From Multifurca ochricompacta (Eukaryota > Basidiomycota > Agaricomycetes > Russulales > Russulaceae), in assembly GCA_022496185.1 (NCBI GenBank), contig WTXG01000114.1:53399-117398 (forward strand): a stretch of 64,000 nt of DNA, written 5' to 3'. The notes below the pieces were generated by a model that was given only the letters and a program-made list of their open reading frames with translations, was not told the origin of the DNA and did no database searches. Below are positions 38,101 to 50,518 of this stretch, one piece after another. The translations under genes and the position numbers were made by a program. Every line of letters starts with the position of its first letter. Positions within the stretch are counted from its first letter, which is position 1.

Positions 38101-40441
38101 TGTTTTTGTCGACTCACGTCGACTCAGTACGTTCTAAATAGCCGAAACCTTAATATACAGAAGTTATTATTATATGTAAATACAAATTTCTTTCTTTCTT
38201 TTATTTCGTTTGATTTGTCAAATGGAGCCTAGCACTTGTCACCCAACCTTTCCCCCCTCCCCACACACCCCCTAATCGCCATCATCATAATGTGAAGGGT
38301 TGAAGGGGGAAAGGAGAGAGAGAGAGAGAGAGGGAACGCGTGAATGAAAGGATGTGTGTGGCGTGGGATGAATGCGTAATGGGTATCTAATGAGACCCCA
38401 CAAATTCAAGGTCATTAATCGAAAATAGATAATAGGACGTAAATGTGAACCGGAGGGAGGGTTTAATTCTTTTTCGCACTCGCGTCCCCACGGATATGAA
38501 GCTGTCCGTCGCTCTCGCGCGCCATCTGTCATCTAAAAGACGCATTTAAGTCGCTCGAAAAGAGGGGAGGGGCCATGGATACGGGGGGGATATGTATGTC
38601 AGCGCTGTGATTGGAATATACGACTCTTTTTTTTTTGAATCGTTGTATTGGTCGGGTCGGCCACCCAAAAGCTACTACTACTACTATGAGAGGTGTACTA
38701 TTATGAATTTCAGAGCCCTCTTTTTTTCATTTATTATTTTTATTTTTATTTTTCATGGAATCGAGTTTATGTTTATTAGCGACGACCGGTCACTGCGAAG
38801 CTGGATACGGATATTACGGGATACGGGGGACGGGGAGGTTGTAAACGTGTGATTAATGGGTCGTAGTATTAGATGGAGATGGAGATGGAGATGGAGATCT
38901 TTCACAAGCACAAGAGCATGTGTATTAGCGGAGATACTTCTGTAAGGTCCATTACTAAACTTTGGGGGGGAAATAAAAGGCCGTCGAGTCGGAAAGACGA
39001 CCACTTTTTGATTTTCAGCCGGCCGGGTGAAATATTACGGCAACGCCCAACGGGAAGTTGCCACTGTACAGGATCTGGGATCGTTGTTGTGTGAGTCGTC
39101 GCGTTGTGGGTCATGTCATGGGCCATTTATTGCTTAGGGAACCGCTGCTCACCGTTCATAAAACCTAACGGATATGTCTCGCCCACCATTTGGGTAAAAC
39201 CAGTGATAGATAGTTTCTTTTTTTTTTTTTTCATTTTTTACAGTCACCAAGTCATCGACACGTCGCCGACGACTCAAGGCGCTCGCTATAAGCCCTGTCT
39301 GGGGTCGTGATGATGATTCGTTTCGTTCATTGGCAGGTGCCAGTGAATTATGCCAACCAGCCAGCCAGCTTAAAAAATATATATTGGTTATTCAACACGT
39401 TCTTCTCTCTTCTCTTCATTGTCATTGTCATTGTCATTGTCATGTCAATTACCATTGTAATTGTCCCGCCTCGCCTCACCCACCACGTCACACACAAACA
39501 CCTACACCTACACAAACAACACAAGGAATATTATTATTATTATTATTATTATTTATTATTTATTATTTATTATTTATTATTTATTATTTATTATATTATT
39601 GTTTGATTCCCCCCTTGATGATGACTCTAACTGACTGCCTGACTGACTGACTGACTGACTGCGTGCAACACATTGTTACGACGCACGAATGGGCATGGCA
39701 TTATGATCCATCCCCATTTTATGTTTCACACCTGTTTGCTTATTGACTGTTAGTGGCACGCACACGCAGCCACAACTTGCAAAAAAAAATCCTATTCTTA
39801 CGATCCCCACGGATTTCCCGCATAGGTCTCCATTTTCGGGGGCCGCACTTTCTCAACCCCTCCAATCCCCCCCCCCCCTTCTTCCCCTGACGTCTCGTCT
39901 CTATTAAAGTTGTTTAATCGGTCACCTCGGAGTATGGGAAATGTCAAAAGTCACTTCAACCCGTTCGGCCGGCCCTGTCAAAAGAAAAAAAAATCGGTCC
40001 TGTGCCACCATGTTGTAGGCACAATGCTATGCTTCCCAAGCTTCGGAATTTCATAGCATAAATCCTCGGGCTGGGCACGACGAACCCCATTCCGGGCTCT
40101 CAACGATGGCTCGCTGGCATAAGGCTTACGCAAAAGGAAGGTAAGGAAGGTCCAAAACCCTGCATAGCAACGTGACGGCTCTACGTGGTCAAGTTCCTGT
40201 TGTCTTTCGAGGCCAGCCTGTCGGCTGTAGCCTTGGCGTCAGAGAATTCGCCGCTGGGCATTATCTATAAGCTGGTATGTTGTAACGGGGATGCGTACCG
40301 CTGCTTTCTCTCTCTGTAACTGCAAATACAAATCAGGCCCTCCCCCCCCCCTCCTCCTCCTCCAAACCCCTCCCCCCTCACTCCTCACTCCCCCACCCAT
40401 TCCACCCCCTCACCCACCTCTTTCTCTCTTTCTGCATAATC
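32125..40441. other. 8-kb gene-poor region with simple sequence
   Basis: Six-frame reading shows only short, composition-biased frames. Frequent tracts include G and C runs (near 32811, 33419, 33971, 34951, 36470, 36537 and 37508) and CT/GA stretches (38073-38101; 38312-38332). A (GGAGAT)n block lies at 38874-38898 and TTGTCA repeats near 39418-39443. The TTATTATT tract is at 39528-39600, and (CTGA)n follows near 39629-39661. The last part is presumably the promoter of the bHLH gene. Confidence 0.5.
39528..39600. repeat. TTATT/ATT microsatellite
   Basis: An A+T tract made first of ATT triplets and then of ATTATTT-like seven-base units. No coding value. Confidence 0.9.
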
Positions 40442-42253
40442 ATGACCAATGCGCACCAACGGATCACCTTACCGCCTATCAGCTCCTTTGACATCTCTCC
40501 CTCAAGGGTGCATCATACCAATTACCGAGCCGGTCCGTCTCGTCCACGTCCTCAGGCCAACGGGAGTTCGTCTTGGGATGGGAGCTCGACTGGGAGCAAT
40601 CAGGCCCGTCATGATTTTGAGCTGGTCGATGACTTAGGGTACGATGCGTTTTTTTATTTATTTTTAAAGCACCTTTTTTTCGCCGTTCCGCCCTCCTTGA
40701 CTCACACAAACTTCTGTTTCGGTCCCCCCCCCCAACTCATGATCGTTCTTCTTTCTAGGCCTAGCTCGAGTAGATACGATGCCACTCTCGAGAGCTCGCA
40801 CTATGACCACCATGATATTACGAGCGCGCACGCGCGCCTTAATCATTCTCCATTCTCTGAGCCAGTCGACCTCGTAATACCATACGAGGCAACCCCCTCT
40901 GCTCCACGTCCACGCAGCAGTAGTGCTGCTGTTGACCGACGTGGACCAGTCGTCCCGCAAGTACCACATTACCGGTTACATCGCATCCCGCAGCGACTCA
41001 CGTGTACATTTCCAAGGTATCCCCATGTTCACCTAGTACCGCATGGTAGTGGTGGTAGCGGTGGTGGTGGTGGTGGTGGTGGTGGTGGTGGTTATCCACA
41101 TCCGGCGCCGCACGTCTCCTCGCGAGAGCCTTCACCTGACTCACGGGCTTCATTCTCGCGTTCCCCAACCGACAGTCCAAACGCACCCACTTCCTCACGA
41201 TCCGGCACCGTGCCCTCGCCACACGCCACACCTACTACTATCACTACTACTAGTACCACCATCAAGGTTAACACCGCCGGCGCCGGCGCCGTCGCCGTCA
41301 CTGCAGGTGGTAGTCGTTTGCCTGCTCAAGCGTCAGCATTTATCCACCGTCCATCGACGTTGGGCACAATGGGAGTGACTTTGACCCGGAGACGAACATC
41401 ACCCTCTCGTAAACGCAAGGCATCTGAGATGTTCGGGACGACACAACGACGACGACCGACGACTTCGACGACAAGGGGGGCGGTGGCGGTGGTGGTGGCG
41501 GCGGCGGCATCTCCAGGTTCGGAGGAGAGGGCGGTGTCGCCTGAGCCAAGCGAGAGCGAGGCCAAGAAGAAGTACAAGAAGAAGATGAATGTGAGGCACT
41601 ATAGGGCTCAGAACAAGGACGCGATGACTCAGTTGCGTGATGTGCTTCCGGAACATATGCGTCCACCGGAACGTCAAGCGAAGGCCTATGTGACTTTGAG
41701 CGGTAAGTCTCCTCTCTCTCTCTCTCTTCTCTCATCATCCATCGTCGTCTGACTGAACTGTTGCGCATGTGACCATGACTCTTTCGATCGATCGATCGAA
41801 ATCTCCATCTTTTTTTCTTTCTCCTTTCTCCTCTCTCTCTTTTTTTTTTTTTTTTTTTCATGTGTTCACCACTTTCAAGCCATCAAATACATCCGAGAGC
41901 TTACAGCCGAGAATGAGCGATTGCGCGCAGAGAACTTAAAGCAGGCGAGGGAACTAGCGGATCGTCGGCATCTGGAGCTTGAGTTGGGGCAGGAGGTGGA
42001 TCCGGAGGTGGATCCGGAACTTTCGAGCACTGGAAAAGTAGTTATCCCCGAAAGTCACCAACAGCAGCTGAAGCGGCAGCAGCAACGGCAGCACCACCAG
42101 CATCAGCACCATCATCACCATCTTCATCATAACAATAATGATGATGATGATGAAAGTGAGGATGATAATGACGACAATGTAGAAGAAGAAGAAGGAGAGG
42201 AAGGAGGAGGAGTCGTGCCGAAGACGGCGGAAGCGCCGTTAGGCAAAACGTAG
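40442..42253 (+). CDS. bHLH transcription factor
   Basis: Basic helix-loop-helix DNA-binding protein of about 504 residues. Three exons join in phase: 40442-40638, 40759-41702 and 41880-42253. The basic region is KKYKKKMNVRHYRAQNKDAM, helix 1 continues TQLRDVLPEHM, the loop is RPPERQAK, and helix 2 is AYVTLSAIKYIRELTAENE running into a short leucine/coiled region. The third intron boundary falls inside helix 2 (after TLS), and both sides fit. The long N-terminal part is Ser/Pro-rich, with a poly-Gly stretch from GGT repeats near 41050-41090 and basic patches (TRRRTSPSRKRKASEM) likely acting as nuclear signals. The C-terminus has Gln/His runs, then a long acidic stretch of Asp and Glu. Mushroom bHLH proteins of this sort regulate development or metabolism, but the target is unknown. 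Confidence 0.88.
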
Positions 42254-42900
42254 AGTCAGTCAGATCGTTCAGGTCAGGGGCCAAAGTGGAGATCAAGCAT
42301 CAGCATCAGCAACAAGGAGCCAGGGTAGGGCAGGGCAGGGTAGGCAAGGCCGGCGGCCAGGCACAATCACAATCACCACAACAATCACACAATACAAATC
42401 AAACTACAGACTACTACCACTACCACTACTACTACTACTACTACCACTACCATTACTACTACTACTATACTATACTATAATAACCGGGGACTTTTTTATT
42501 TATTTATTTATTTCTCCAAGCACACCATTTTAACTTTTTCTCTCTATTTTTTATTTTATTTTTACGAATTTGTATGGATGATGATGTATGTACACAGACA
42601 CGGGCATGGGATAAAAAGGGGGAGTTAGCAATTAATATTAAATAAATATTTTACACAGGGGGAAAGGGATCGGGGGGTCGTAACTTATTGAGCTTTGCCG
42701 GCGGCGCGGCAACCAACGAACGAGCGAGCTGTGTGTGTGTGTGTTTGGCGTGGCGTGTTTGGCGTGTGTTTCCCATTCGTTTTCGACCGAGACGGAACAT
42801 GACATGGGACAGAATAACCGAAATAATGAATCAAAATGAACTCAACGAACTAACATGATGACACATAAAATAAACATCTCATCTGTGGGAGGGAGGGGAA

Positions 42901-42946
42901 CAGAGACAGAGACAGAGACAGAGACAGAGACAGAGACAGAGACAGA
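42901..42946. repeat. (GAGACA)n microsatellite
   Basis: About eight perfect six-base units, followed about 70 bases later by an (ATT)10 tract at 43021-43050. Confidence 0.9.
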
Positions 42947-43019
42947 ACAGAGGGACTTGAAATATAAATATAAATATTTATTTATCCATTTATACACCGT
43001 CCCCCTCCCACCGTCCACC

Positions 43020-43020
<1 letters not shown>

Positions 43021-43050
<30 letters not shown>
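43021..43050. repeat. (ATT)10 microsatellite
   Basis: Ten perfect triplet units in non-coding DNA. Confidence 0.9.
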
Positions 43051-44608
43051 TTGAGTTGAATGGGGAAGGAACTTTTTTTTTTGTCCTCTTTCTTTTCTTT
43101 CTTTCTGTTTCTTGTAGTATACGTCCGTCGGACACTGTTTTAAAACTGAACTGAACCCCTCCGCCCTCCACTCTTAATTTGTTTTTTTTTCTTTCGAGTA
43201 AATGATGATGATTATTGTTGTTTTTTTTTTGGGGGGGGGGATTAACAACAACAATAAAACGTATTTTTGGTTCGTTCAGGATCGCCAAAGTGATGGAATC
43301 CGAGGAACGAGGTCCTGCTTGCCTGCCTGCCCTTCCTCTTCTTCCTTCCTCTTCCTCTTCCTCCTTCCTTCCCAGAGTTATCAGGTTAAGTTGGTAACGT
43401 TTAATTTTAAATATAAATATAAATATTTATGTTTTCTTGGGGACCCTAACCCAACCCGAGTTGGTAGCACGCCCGTTTCCGTTTATTTTCCTCCTCCCCG
43501 CCGGAAACCAGTCATCCCTTCCCCCCCCACACAAAACTCTGGGGTGTTTTCTACTACACTACACTACACACACACTTCTACTTCCGTTGGTACCCATACG
43601 TTGCGCGCGCGCACTTCAATTAGAGATTTTCTCTCTCTCTCTCTTATGGCATGGTATGGCACCATGCACCTGGCCAACCATCACATGTCCATCCACCATC
43701 ATCCACATCCCCCCCGCCACGGTCTATGATGACCGTCCGCCACCCGTGTGCCGGTGCGCCCGTGAGGTAGTATTGGCGTGGGCGCTGTATAAATAATATG
43801 TAGCCGGTTCGGTAATGATCTGAGATCAATCCAACGGACATCGCCCATGAGTGAGTTGTTAGTGTGAGTGTGAGTATACGCAGGGCAGCTGCGGCAAGCG
43901 ACGGCAGGACCCTTGAAGCCATGCTGGGCGGGTTAGGGCTTTCCCCCTCCCCTCCCCTCCCCCCCCTTCTTCTTCTTTCTCCTGAACGAGTCATTGATTT
44001 TTAATCTTAATTTATTTGACCGCCACCGCCGCCCTTTGTCAATTTGGATCGAGAATTGGGGATGATGTGGATTGTGATGTGGGATTTGTTACAAGGTACA
44101 CCATCCATACCCATACCCATACATTTCATTTTCGTATGAAATTTATTCTGATATGATATTTCGACTCATGTGTCTTTTTGCGATATCGCAAATCGATTCC
44201 TCCCGATGAGTCCGTTTATGTGGTTTGTTGGCGGGAATCATCTAAACGCCGCGTCGCGGAGATCAGCTAGTAATTATATATATAAAAGGTAGTTGACCAG
44301 ATTTGTGATTGTCAGAGTTGCAAAGGCAGGACAGAGCTTGCAGAGGAAGAGGAAAGGAAAGGAGAGTGAGTGAATGAGTGAGAAGAAGTGTGTGCGTGTG
44401 TGTGTTGTCTGTGGATTTGTGGCGGGGCGGGGCGGGCCAAGAGAGGTTCTTTCCTGTTCACTCTTCCTGTTCAATCACTCACACCCTCCTCATCCCTCAA
44501 TCCTCCCCCAACTGTTACTTGTGAATTTCTGCAACGTGTCATTTGGCCTTTACGCCATCCTTATCCTTTTCTCATCTTCTTGACTCATGACAAGTTCAAT
44601 AACGCCCT

Positions 44609-47600
44609 ATGTCGAAAGTCCTCAATGATTATGTGCGTGAACGATATAGTTATCTCTACCAATACCTAAACAATCTCATCCTTCCCTGCCATTCCTTCTC
44701 AATGGTGATTGTGATGCGTAGCAACTTGGTGATTCTCTAGGTAAAGGCGCGTTTGGGCAGGTTTACCGTAAGTTCACGTCCCCTACCCTTCCCTTCTTCG
44801 TTGCCATTACATTCCCCCGCCGCCCCTCGAAAAAACATTCTTTGGAGACTGAAATATGCGCGTACAGGCGCTCTCAATTGGGCAACCGGGGAGACTGTCG
44901 CCGTAAAGGAGATTCAACTGAGCAATATACCCAAGGGGGAACTCGGCCAGATCATGGTACGGGTTTCTACCACTATCACTACGGTCCCAACCCATCCAAT
45001 CCGTCTTGTTGTCTTTTGGGGGGGTTTTTTTTTTGTCAAAGCGCTCATTTTTCCTTGTAGTCCGAGATTGACTTGCTCAAGAATCTCAACGTACGCACGC
45101 CCCTTCAGACACTTATGCATAAGCAAAAACAAAACATTTATTTCTTATAGCATCCGAACATCGTCAAGTACAAGGGTTTCGTGAAAACTCCAGAGTTTTT
45201 ATATATCATCTTAGAGTACGCACGCGCACGCACCGTCCGCGCCCCCCCCTTTCTCCTCACCTCTGGTACCGTTCTCAGGTTTTGTGAGAACGGTTCTTTG
45301 CACAACATTTGCAAACGTTTCGGCAAATTCCCAGAGAACCTCGTCGCCGTCTACGTCTCCCAGGTCCTTGAGGGTCTCCTCTACCTCCACGACCAGGGTG
45401 TGATCCATCGAGATATCAAAGGCGCCAACATCCTGACGACCAAAGATGGCGCCGTCAAACTCGCCGACTTTGGTGTCGCTAGTAATACGACCACAGCTGG
45501 CGCCGCAAGCGATGATGCCGTCGTTGGGAGTCCATATTGGAGTGCGCCAACCTTCTTTTTTACTTCGTAGCCAACCACCTTAATTTAACTGATCTATCCC
45601 ACCTCTCCGTTTTTCAGTGGCACCCGAGGTCATCGAGCAATGTGGCGCGACAACCGCATCTGACATCTGGTGATTTTTTCTTTGTTTTGTTTTTCTCAAG
45701 GGTTACTGCGCGTCAGTCTGACATTAATTGCTATGCAGGAGCGTTGGTTGTACAGTGATCGAATTGTTAGAAGGACGGCCCCCGTACCATGCCCTGAAGC
45801 CGATGCAGGCATTATACCGCATCGTTCAGGACGACAGCCCTCCTATACCAGAGGGAGCATCGCCAATCGTCAAGGATTTCTTGTACCATTGTTTTCAGAA
45901 AGATTGCAACCTCCGAATATCTGCCAAAAAGCTCTTACGTCATCCATGGATGCTTTCGGCTAAAAAGCAAATGGCCGAGGGGAAGCGCGCGAATGGCGGG
46001 TTGCAAGGGTCGCGTCCACTAAGTAACTATAACTTTGACGAAGCTGTGCTTAAAGTGCAGGAATGGAACGAGGCGCTCAAGTGTGAGTTTTCACTCACGC
46101 TCTCGCACTTTGCCCCTTGCTCCCCTAACGTGTTCTAAAAATTGATTTCCATCGATCATCTCATTCTTATTATTAGCTCCGTCCCGGCCCTCGAAACCTG
46201 GGGGACGTGATCATCTGGACGTTTCTCGTCAGGAATTCCCCACCTCTCCGATCAAAGCGCGTTTTAGTGAATTTTCTTCTTCGCCGACCCATCCTCTTTC
46301 TCTTGCGTCCTCGTTAAGTGCGTTCCCTACCGGGTCGACTGCCCCCACCGCCGCTGCAGTAGCAACAGCAGCAGCAGCAGCAGCCGCAGCAGCTTCTGCT
46401 ACTGCTACTGCTAGGAAGGTAGTTCCGCCTGTGGCCGCGAAGAATCCTGCTCCTCCTCTCGCTCTTCCTTTGCCAGCGGTATTGCGTCAGCCTGAAGAGC
46501 AGACGGATAATTGGGACGACGATTTTGAAGAAGGCATATCGTTCTCCAAATTGCAAGGTATATATATATATATATATTCATTTAAGTTTCATCGCCCACC
46601 CGTCTACTAACTCTTATTGTTTATTTCTTTTCCCTTTTTTCAGCTCTCGAAAAGTCGTCAGCGGATGAGGAAAAGCAACCAGAACATGAAGACAACGCGA
46701 AGACGATTCGGCCGACGACGAACAATCGTTCACCACGTTCGCTTCCCGGCGTGATCTCCAAGTCGCCGCCTAAAGAGATGGGTCCGATCATCGAGGATTA
46801 CTCGGATTTGGGGATCGATGAGGACAATGATGACGAATGGCAAGAGAAATTCGCGGATTTCAAATTGAAGACCTCCCTCCGTCGTGGACTCTTTCATCCG
46901 GATGACATCAAGACGATCGGGCTCGGACTCGGACTCGGACCTCCACCTGCACCTCCCTCGCCAGGACCCAAGACGGCGCCACTACCAGACATGAGCTCTA
47001 CTGGGGTCGGTGGTGCTAGTCACCATCACTTTCGTGCATTGTCGCACCCAGTGAGCCCTGTGATCCCCTCCTCTTCATCGTCGCCGTCATTGTTTTCGGC
47101 TCCACCGAGTGGAGGAGGGCATTCACATTCGCATTCGCGCTCACCCTCTCTCGCGGGTTCATCTTCCGGCGGTGGTGGTGGTGGATCGTTTGGCAAATCG
47201 GATTCGAGGAGGTTGGTCGTACTCGCCAATCGAGAGTTTAATAAGTATGCGGAGGATGACGAGGAGGATTATGATGACGTGTTTGGGAAATCAAATGGAT
47301 CTTGTATGTTGCTCTCCCTTCTCCCTTTCCCCCCCCCCCTTGGACATGTGGATATGGTTATTAAATAATTCAACAGCGCTGGAACATCCAATGCAGACCT
47401 TACAACTCAATACTCGACTATCGAACAAGTCTTGGGTGAGTGAGTCAGTGAGTTGGAGGGGGTGGGAAGAAATTCCTCACAATCAATTGGGGCTTTTCTT
47501 TTTTTTCTTTTCTTGCCTGTTACTGGTCGTTGACTGACTTCTTTTTGATTCTCTTTCTTGCCGGGGGGGAGGCAGCTCGGAGACGAAGATACCGATGAAG

Positions 47601-50518
47601 AAGATCCTTTTGCGGAGGTACGCGTATTTTGTCTGCTGTTTTTGGCAAGTTGGACCGGCGCCACCCTTATTGACAAGTTGACGGACAGATAGATGAGGGT
47701 TTTGATGAAGATGATTTGGAGGCGAATTTACAGCGTGATAAACACGCACGATTGACGAGCGCGGTTAATCAACTCATAGATGAGCTTACCCCGTCCGCTC
47801 CGGATTTCCAGTTGCGAGACGCTTGCGATCAATTGGTGAGTGTGTATTTTTTTTATGTCGTCAAATGATGGTTGTTTTTTATTTTATTTTTTCACACTTG
47901 CCGTTAGGTGAGCATCATGTCGGATGCCCCGGAGATGCAAAGTCAGTTGGTCTCGGCTCATGGAATGCTCGCGATTCTCGAAGTTTTGGAGGGTAGGAGT
48001 TCTCGTGAGGTCATCATGCGACTCTTGCAGATCATCAATTTGGTCAGTAATGGGTGGTAGCTTTTTTTTTTTTTCTCTGCTTCCTTACTCTTTTTTTTTC
48101 TTTTTGGCAGTTGGTCACGGATGATCCAGGATTCTTGGAAGGCTTCTGTTTGATCGGGTACGTTTTTATTCTTTTTGTTTCTTTCTGTTTCTTAGGGTAG
48201 TATTTGAGGCAAGAACGGTCTGAACTAAAACTTTTGTTTTGTTTTGTTTTGTTTTGTTATTCTCTCGGTGGTTGAGCAAGTGGGATTCCCGTTATAATGG
48301 GTGAGTCGCCATGTCCCGATCGTAGTAGCTTGGTCCTCAAAAAAAAAAACTCCCCTTTGCTACTATACACAGGCTTTACCTCCAAAAGGTATCCTTCCGA
48401 ATGTCGACTGCAAGCTTCACATTTTATCCAGTTACTTTGCCACACTTCGGTGTTGACTTTACAAATGTTTATCTCGTTACGTCCATTTTAATACCCATTT
48501 TAGAGATGGAAGAAAGAAATTAATGTTATTTTTTTTTTCTAGATGCCGAGGGTTAAAGGTGCTCGTCGACCTCCTGGATGAGGACTTTGCAGAGCAAAGC
48601 GAACTTATCGTGCACGCGCTTAACGGGATTGGGTCCGTCTTTGAACTACAAGGACCGACGTCGACCAAGAACGATTTTTGTCGGCTCTTCATTCGCGAGG
48701 GACTGCTCGATCCACTCTCCTCTGCACTTTTAAACGTGATGGCGAGTCGAGGCGAGGTGGCGGCGGCGGACATGAAACGGAAGATAATCCAGATTTTGCT
48801 CGTGTTTTGTCAGGTCTCGCAATCGGACATTCACGTTCGTAATGCTCTCGGCACGAGAAAGGTCGTTCGACGTGCGTATATCATCATCATGCTTTTTGAA
48901 AAGAAAAAAAATTTAAATTAAATGTTTTTTTTTTTTTGTAGGACTCTTGCGCGCGTGTGAGCTTCTCGAACCAGAGTATCTTGTTCACATGCTCAAGGCA
49001 ATCAAACATCTGTCTATGAACGCAACATTACTCGAAGTACTTCAAAACGCGAACGCGATCGAAATTTTGACGCGGATTCTTGACGAGCAGAGCTCGGGTC
49101 CTCATAGCACAGTAAGCAGACTGAGAATTTGAATTGAGACAGTGTGAACATCACTACTTACATATATACCAAATAGGAAATGTCGAATCACATTTTTCAG
49201 ACGTGCTATAACCTCTGTCGTTTGAACAAGGGTAGACAGGAAGAAGCCGCACAGGCGGGCATCATCCCTTTGCTCATGCGCGTGATCGAATCCAGTTCTC
49301 CCCTCAGGCAATTCGCTCTCCCCATTTTCTGCGATCTTGCTAGTGCGGGGAAGAGTTGTCGAATGCTATTGCGGCAGCACGATGGGCTGACTATGTACAT
49401 TCAACTTCTCACTGATCCTTACTTTCAAGTGAGCGCTTTAGAGTCGATTCTGTCGTGGTGAGTTTCTCCAATAAAACGTTGTCGATTAGATGATGTTCAT
49501 GTTCATGTTCATTTTTAATGTTCGTGGCTGCAGGCTTCAAGAGGAGACTGCACGCGTCGAAGATCAGCTGTCGAAACCGAAATCTCTCGACGCGCTCCTC
49601 AAATGTTTTGTCTCGGCAAAAGCAGGTTCATTTGAGAACTTGCTCGATCCATTGCTGAAGATCTGTCGCACCTCGACGACGATCGCCATCGGGATCGCAA
49701 AGGCTCAATTCTTCCGTCGGATTACGGAGAAGTTAGGGAATAGCAAGGCGGTCGTGAAGCTGAACCTATTGCGAATCCTGCGTACCGTCTGCGACGTACA
49801 CCCGAATCGGATTTTACTCGTCGAACGATACGGGATTTACGAGACGGTCGCTTCGTTGAGACGGAATGATGGGGCGGTGCTTGTGCGTGAATTGGCGCGG
49901 GAGATTGAACCGAGTTTAGCGCCTGTGCTTAAACCGTCGTCGGTAGTCAAGGGGATCGGGATCGTCGATCATCATCATCATCAACATCATCAACATCATC
50001 ACCATCATACGCCGAAGAGCGCGATCGCGCCGAAGAGACAACGTGCAAGGCGGGCCGCGAGCGATACGTCCGGTATGAACACTCCCTCGCCACCGCTACC
50101 ATCACTACCGACGATGAACGTGCGCGTTTCGAGCGCGGGTACGAGTAGGGGTTATCACCGCGTCTGCCTAGCGGTGACCTTCGGTGGCAACCAGAAAATG
50201 GCATGGGACGACGTTGAAAGGAGAAGGAAAGTCCACACACACACATACACAGACTTTTTTCTTCTTGCTCTTCCCTCGGATTTTTTTTTGGAATGTTTAC
50301 TTTTCCACCCCTACACACACTCCTCCTCGTTTGATTCAACATTTCAATCACAACACAACGTACACAACGTACACACATACACATACGCTCTCTCTCTCTC
50401 TCTCTTCTCTTTCTCTTTGATATCACCCTTCACAATCGCGTTCCGTTTTTTTTTTTTAAAGCATAAGTTAGGCTTTTTTTTACTACACACACACCACACA
50501 TTACTTGTACTGTACTAG
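44609..50518 (+). CDS. cdc7: Cdc7/SepH-type septation-initiation protein kinase
   Basis: Ste-family Ser/Thr kinase of the septation/mitotic-exit network (S. pombe Cdc7, Aspergillus SepH). Twenty-one exons join in phase: a 24-base first exon (44609-44632, MSKVLNDY), 44722-44767, 44868-44956, 45061-45090, 45151-45215, 45279-45541, 45618-45669, 45739-46082, 46177-46557, 46644-47303, then 47377 onward to the last exon from 49534. The kinase domain (about 8-265) shows [46 protein letters not shown] and [14 protein letters not shown]. The middle is acidic, with a poly-Ala run and [14 protein letters not shown]. The last ~600 residues are armadillo-like helices ([65 protein letters not shown]). The frame runs on to 50518, but after about 50160 it is repeat-encoded. 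One extra base there would give [14 protein letters not shown] and a stop at 50217, a likelier end. Confidence 0.9.
46559..46577. repeat. (TA)n tract at a splice donor
   Basis: The intron after kinase exon 9 begins GTATATATAT, so its donor lies at the edge of a TA dinucleotide run. Confidence 0.85.

Larger units (their letters stand above)
42254..44608. other. Intergenic with many microsatellites
   Basis: Lies between the bHLH and kinase genes. It carries CTA/CCA triplet repeats (42410-42480), (GAGACA)n (42901-42946), (ATT)10 (43021-43050) and several homopolymers. Open frames here are repeat-encoded and were not accepted. The last few hundred bases form the kinase leader. Confidence 0.6.

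Noticed and set aside
44190..44260. Possible hammerhead-like core (GATGAGTCCG)
   Set aside because: The conserved CTGATGA and GAAA core elements are not present in the right order.
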